This document shows positions 5,223-8,091 of a DNA stretch of 8,091 nt, piece after piece; positions within the stretch are counted from its first letter, which is position 1; each line of letters begins with the position of its first letter. Origin of the DNA: Tannerella sp. (GTDB lineage: Bacteria; Bacteroidota; Bacteroidia; Bacteroidales; Tannerellaceae); NCBI GenBank assembly GCA_031288935.1, contig JAITQL010000106.1, positions 1-8,091 of the forward strand, given 5' to 3'. A program made the translations under genes and the position numbers. The notes under the pieces are model-generated. The model did not search any database, had not been told where the DNA came from, and worked only from the letters and a program-made list of their open reading frames with translations.

Positions 5223-6940
5223 TTATTGGCAGTTTTCCCGGATCAGTTTGTCTACTACCGGATCGCCGAGTTCTTTGGCTTTGCGGAAGGCTTTGCAGGC
5301 ATCGTCTTTTTCTCCTGGCGCAGGTAACTGACGCCCAGCAGCCGGTGACTGGACGAAAAGTCGGGATCCAGGGTCAGCGCTTTCAGCAGACTTTCCTGCG
5401 CCTTGGCCGGATGTTGCTGGCGGAGGTAGATCGACCCTTCTTCCGCATAGTATACCGCGTTTTGAGGGTCGAGGATGATGGCGGACGAAATGTCTTTCAA
5501 CGCGCCCTCCAGGTCGCCGGAACGGAACCTGGCCTGTTCGCGGAAGTAGTAAAACGCATCGGACACGTTCCCGGCCATCAGGGTGTAGCACCGGTCGTAA
5601 TCCGTCACGGCGGCATCATACAGTCCGAACTGCATCTTCAATTCGGCGTTTTCCTGCAGGTAAACCAGTGCGTCGCCCGGCGCGGAGGCGCTTTTTTCGA
5701 TGGCGCTGTCGATCAGCGCCACCACTTCCATCGGGTTCGATCCGGGTATCTGCTGCCTGGCCTTGGCCGCCATGTAATACGAAAGGGCGGAACTCAAGGC
5801 GCTTTCCGTCGCCGTCCGGTAAGACACGTATGCCTGTTCGTAGTCCCCCAGGTAAAAGGCAATATCGCCTTCCAGGTGGCGGTAAGCCGGCTCGTCGTTT
5901 TCGGCAATGGCTTTGCGGATCATCGTCTGCGCCGCATCCATGCTCCAGTCGCCTGCCTGCAACGTGCTGTCGTCCGACGCCACGCCGTAAACCAGCCTGG
6001 CCTGCTCGTAAAACCCTTCGCCTTTGTGATCCATGAACCCGGCGGCCGTCTGCAAGTCCGCCAGCGCCAGCGCCAGCATCCGCGCCTGTTCCGACGCCGA
6101 AGCCGCCAGTTCTTTCCGGTGACAGGCATAGTGTGATGCCCGGCTCAGGTATCCGGCGGAAACCCGCGGGAAAGTGGCGATAAAATCGTTCAGCGTCTCC
6201 AGATAGGCCGCCACATCCTGCCGCGAAGCGTAAAGCATCAGCGCCAGCTGTGCATCCTCCGGCGCCGGCGCCCACGCCTTGCGAATATCCGTTGCTTCGT
6301 AGGTCTTGTTGAATACGTCCATCGAAGCAATTTGGATGTGGAGGATGTACGGAACGGAGATGCCATACGTCAGATGCTTGCCCGAGGCGTCGTTCTGCGT
6401 CATGGCAAAGACTTCGCCTTCGGGCGTCAGCAGGGGCAGACTGATTTGGGAAGAGGTCAGGGGTGCGTCTATTTTGAAATAGCCGTACGGTTCTTTTATT
6501 TTGGAAACTTCCACAATGGCGCCCTGCGGAATCGCCGCGCCTTTTTGAACGCCGAAGGGCAGGAGATACGCCTCCGTTCCCCGATCCGGCAGCGCCGCAG
6601 CCGCTTGCAGCGCCGGCACGCGCCCGGGAACGTCCACCCTGAACCGGATGACGTCGTACACTTCGTCCGCTCCGAGAATCCTTGTTACCGGAAACCGGTG
6701 TCCCTCCGCATCCGTGGCAAACGCCTTTTCGGCGCCCGCAAACAGGGAGTAGTCCGAAACGGCCTCTCCGTTTTCCTGCACGAAAAAGCCGTTTCCCGTC
6801 CGCGATGTTCCGTTCCTGTCCTGTATTTCAAGTGTAATAACGGCCTTTTTTGCCTTTTCCACCCACTTGGGCATTTTCTTTTGCGCCGCTGCCGGAAAGC
6901 AACAGACGACTATTCCTATCACTAAAAAAAATTTCTTCAT
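5223..6940 (-). CDS. Exported protein with degenerate trypsin-like domain and C-terminal TPRs, frameshifted near the 3' end
   Basis: ATG 6940 gives a signal peptide, MKKFFLVIGIVVCCFPAAAQ (1-20), with likely cleavage after AAAQ, so the protein is periplasmic or surface-exposed. Residues 30-210 resemble a trypsin-like fold (GNGFFV 49-54, YDVIRFRVD 95-103, LPLLTPEGEVFAM 168-180). By my alignment the catalytic His is replaced near S65 and the Ser near I166, so it is probably a pseudoprotease. Residues 350-540 contain TPR-like helices (LEGDIAFYLGDYEQAYVSYR, AREQ-type helices, AIILDPQNAVYYAEEGSIYL), suggesting a protein-binding scaffold. As sequenced the frame shifts after codon 542 and stops at 5255. 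In the -1 frame it continues DDACKAFRKAKELGDP to RENCQ and stops at 5223. One extra A in the A5 run (minus strand, 5307-5311) would restore a 572-residue protein. A sequencing error, a real mutation or ribosomal slippage are all possible. Its promoter is at 6972-7001. Confidence 0.8.
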
Positions 6941-6971
6941 GCGTTTCGTATCTGTTATATGAAATGTTGCG

Positions 6972-7001
6972 CAAAAATAGCGGATTCTCTACGATTTCAA
7001 C
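6972..7001 (-). promoter_or_regulatory. Bacteroidota-type promoter for the TPR protein gene
   Basis: On the minus strand GTTG (7001-6998), an 18-nt spacer and TATTTTTG (6979-6972) match the TTTG/TAnnTTTG consensus. Transcription would start near 6965, leaving a leader of about 25 nt before ATG 6940. Confidence 0.65.
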
Positions 7002-7046
7002 CATCCGTCCGACGGTTTTTTTTATAATTTGCAAAGATTACGTTCT

Positions 7047-7314
7047 CCTTTTGTCTGAACACGATTTTCAAGATTACAGGATTGCCGGGATTGCGTCGCC
7101 GTTATCAACGCATTCCGTAATCCTTTTGTCTGAACACGATTTTCAAGATTACAGGATTGCCAGGATTGCGTCGCCGTTATCAACGCATTCCGTAATCCTG
7201 TTAATCCTTTCAATCGTGTTCAGACTGTTTACAGGATTGCCAGGAATGCGTTGCTGCTATCAACGCATTCCGTAATCCTGTAATCCTGTCAATCCTTTTA
7301 ATCGTGTTCAAGAC
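7047..7314. repeat. Left array of 75-bp palindrome-forming repeats
   Basis: Two head-to-tail 75-bp units (7047-7121 and 7122-7196) differ at one position. Each begins ccttttgtctgaacacgatt and ends caacgcattccgtaat. They are followed by a tail (7197-7225) ending aatcgtgttcagac, the inverse of the unit head. Then comes a headless unit (7226-7276) and a second tail (7277-7314) ending aatcgtgttcaagac. The tails are built from repeated aatcctgt words. The array fills the space between the TPR gene promoter and the GxxExxY stop codon. There are no unique spacers. Confidence 0.93.
7128..7225. repeat. 98-bp interrupted palindrome within the left array
   Basis: The outer arms gtctgaacacgatt (7128-7141) and aatcgtgttcagac (7212-7225) match inversely over 14 bp without mismatch. 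Inside, gattacaggatt pairs with gtaatcctgttaatc allowing one indel, and ggattgcgt pairs with acgcattcc with one mismatch. The whole element could fold into one long hairpin in RNA or single-stranded DNA. Confidence 0.85.
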
Positions 7315-7694
7315 GGATTGACAAGTTTATTGTTGTAAACCCGTTTCACCTCGAGGCTTTTGCCTCCAAAATTAATCAACAGTCCATCAGCAACCGTATA
7401 TGCTTCCAGATAATTTATGGCTTGTGTTTTATGCACGTCTTCCAGTTGCATTACCGCTTTGATCTCCACCATTACTTTCCCCTCCACAAAGAAATCCACT
7501 CTGCGGGTGCCAATGGATAGTTCTCTGTAGAATATTGCCATCTCTTTTTCTCTCACAAATTCCAATCCCTGAAAAGCAAATTCAATCGCCAGTGCACGCT
7601 GATAAATCACCTCCTGAAATCCGCTCCCCAATGTACTGTGTACCCGCATGGCACAACCAATAATCTTATGTGTTATATCATTTATATTTTCCAT
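7308..7694 (-). CDS. GxxExxY protein, PD-(D/E)XK nuclease-like
   Basis: A 128-residue protein starting MENINDITHKIIGCAMRVHS. The family signature is in LGSGFQEVIYQRAL (GFQEVIY fits GxxExxY; TIGR04256). The PD-(D/E)XK-like core is RVDFFVEGKVMVEIKAV, with the usual D, then E-x-K ten residues later, and ends LLINFGGKSLEVKRV. Length is typical. A nuclease activity is suggested by the fold but not established for the family. I chose ATG 7694: the longer frame from ATG 7730 would add 12 residues encoded by repeat DNA. The TGA stop (7310-7308) lies inside the terminal arm of the left repeat array, and the right array begins about 20 bp upstream of the start. The gene is thus tightly enclosed by repeats in the manner of a mobile or multicopy element. 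No clear promoter is seen. Confidence 0.9.
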   Translation of the reverse strand: MENINDITHKIIGCAMRVHSTLGSGFQEVIYQRALAIEFAFQGLEFVREKEMAIFYRELSIGTRRVDFFVEGKVMVEIKAVMQLEDVHKTQAINYLEAYTVADGLLINFGGKSLEVKRVYNNKLVNPS

Positions 7695-7714
7695 ATCTTC
7701 ATCTTTTGTCTTTA

Positions 7715-7902
7715 TCTTTTGTCCGAACACGATTTCCAGGATTACAGGATTGCCGGGATTGCGTCGCTGCTATCAATGCATTCCGTAATCCTTTTGTCTG
7801 AACACGATTTTCAAGATTACAGGATTGCCGGGATTTCGTCGCTGCTATCAACGCATTCCGTAATCCTGTAATCCTGTGAATCCTTTCAATCGTGTTCAAG
7901 AC
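7715..7902. repeat. Right array of 75-bp palindrome-forming repeats
   Basis: Two head-to-tail units (7715-7789 and 7790-7864) of the same family as the left array are followed by a tail (7865-7902) ending aatcgtgttcaagac. The second unit differs from the first left-array unit at three positions. The first is more diverged (gtccgaacacgatttccagg at 7721-7740). A short extra copy of its leading motif tcttttgtc stands at 7702-7710, next to the GxxExxY start. The array separates the GxxExxY gene from the LRR gene and could end LRR transcription. Confidence 0.92.
7796..7902. repeat. Interrupted palindrome within the right array
   Basis: gtctgaacacgatt (7796-7809) pairs with aatcgtgttcaagac (7888-7902), leaving a one-base bulge. 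The interior repeats the same arm pattern as the 7128-7225 palindrome, including attacaggatt against aatcctgtaat and a caacgcattcc arm. It starts 12 bp past the LRR stop codon on the minus strand and may act as that gene's terminator. Confidence 0.75.
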
Positions 7903-7913
7903 AGTTACTGCGG

Positions 7914-8091
7914 TTATTGTTTTCTTTCTACCACCTTCTTGAAATATTCCATCCATCCGGCCTCCTTATATGCCTTTTTCGTGCCTTTGGGGATGGATAA
8001 TATCGCCGATGACTTGACCAAAGGCCCGGTTATCTTATTTGCAAGAGGCGGATTATTCCAGTGAGCCGTCAGTTGGATCAGACTGCTGCAA
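7914..8091 (-). CDS. Partial BspA-like leucine-rich-repeat surface protein, C-terminal 59 residues
   Basis: The frame runs in from the right edge (first full codon at 8090) and stops at TAA 7916-7914. It reads CSSLIQLTAHWNNPPLANKI, then a short segment, then ILSIPKGTKKAYKEAGWMEY and FKKVVERKQ. The pattern 'C-x-x-L ... W-x-x-P-P ... L-x-V/I-P-x-G-T-K-x-A-Y-x-x-A-x-x-W/M-x-x-F' is the usual C-terminal cap of LRR_5/BspA proteins of Bacteroidales, which are exported and mediate binding to host or other cells. No sorting signal follows this end. The remainder, including the repeats and signal peptide, lies outside the window. The frame is too fragmentary for size or start to be known. Confidence 0.75.
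   Translation of the reverse strand, partial: CSSLIQLTAHWNNPPLANKITGPLVKSSAILSIPKGTKKAYKEAGWMEYFKKVVERKQ

Noticed and set aside
5345..6136. 263-codon plus-strand open frame
   Set aside because: It is antisense to the TPR protein gene and has no family features.
7005..7023. Plus-strand intrinsic terminator (ccgtccgacgg followed by eight T)
   Set aside because: The stem is only 5 bp with a one-base loop, and no plus-strand gene ends nearby. It lies just upstream of the TPR gene promoter and may be incidental.
7694..7730. GxxExxY start at ATG 7730
   Set aside because: The 12 added codons (MFGQKIKTKDED) are mostly repeat-derived sequence; the family N-terminus fits ATG 7694.
7047..7902. CRISPR array
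   Set aside because: Units are 75 bp, directly abutting, without unique spacers, and no cas genes are visible. The pattern is a palindromic interspersed repeat.
7022..7956. Repetitive open frames over the arrays (minus GLRNALITATQSRQSCNLEN and plus LLSEHDFQDYRIAGIASPLS)
   Set aside because: The 75-bp unit is a multiple of three without stops, so both strands stay open through each copy. There is no start signal or family, and the frames end at the array edges.
1..8091. tRNA, rRNA or riboswitch
   Set aside because: No cloverleaf, rRNA-like stretch or known riboswitch core was seen on either strand by eye; a covariance-model scan would be needed to exclude small RNAs.

Overview
The window reads as part of a chromosome from the Bacteroidota, probably order Bacteroidales. 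The signs are sigma-ABfr type promoters (TTG, 18-19 nt, TAnnTTTG), almost no Shine-Dalgarno sequences, a BspA-like leucine-rich-repeat surface protein, a Bacteroidales-style signal-peptide/TPR protein, and a GxxExxY gene set among short interspersed repeats. Placement below order is not possible from what I can see.

Layout. (1) 1-1463 is AT-rich accessory DNA: the tail of a Cro/C1-type HTH regulator, then two related antitoxin-toxin pairs in tandem (217-893 and 935-1419). Each pair is coupled by an ATGA overlap. The pairs are a diverged tandem duplication, and a third copy is cut off exactly at its start codon (1461-1463). (2) 1464-2183 has no convincing gene: some decayed coding-like frames, two hairpins and a possible promoter. 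(3) 2184-5129 is a GC-richer, tightly packed plus-strand operon: LOG-family nucleotide hydrolase, BchE-like radical SAM protein with a B12-binding-like N-terminus, and a family 2 glycosyltransferase. The radical SAM start codon lies in a perfect 14-bp tandem duplication that creates a five-codon leader overlapping the real start. (4) 5023-5216 is a nested inverted repeat between convergent genes. It acts as a plausible two-way terminator and also encodes the last 35 or so residues of the glycosyltransferase. (5) 5223-6940 (minus) is an exported protein with a degenerate trypsin-like domain followed by TPRs; one base is missing in an A-run near its 3' end. It has a good promoter. (6) 7047-7902 holds two arrays of a 75-bp unit that closes into long palindromes. 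A small GxxExxY gene (PD-(D/E)XK nuclease-like) sits exactly between them, with its stop codon inside the terminal arm of one array. (7) 7914-8091 is the C-terminus of a BspA-like LRR protein on the minus strand.

How parts may work together. The toxin-antitoxin pairs are self-contained stability or defence modules. The LOG-radical SAM-glycosyltransferase set is co-transcribed and could modify a cell-surface glycan or lipid, but nothing here identifies the substrate. The best candidate for an undescribed system is the GxxExxY gene with its flanking palindromic arrays, which look like one gene-plus-repeat unit comparable in logic (not in homology) to REP/RAYT elements.
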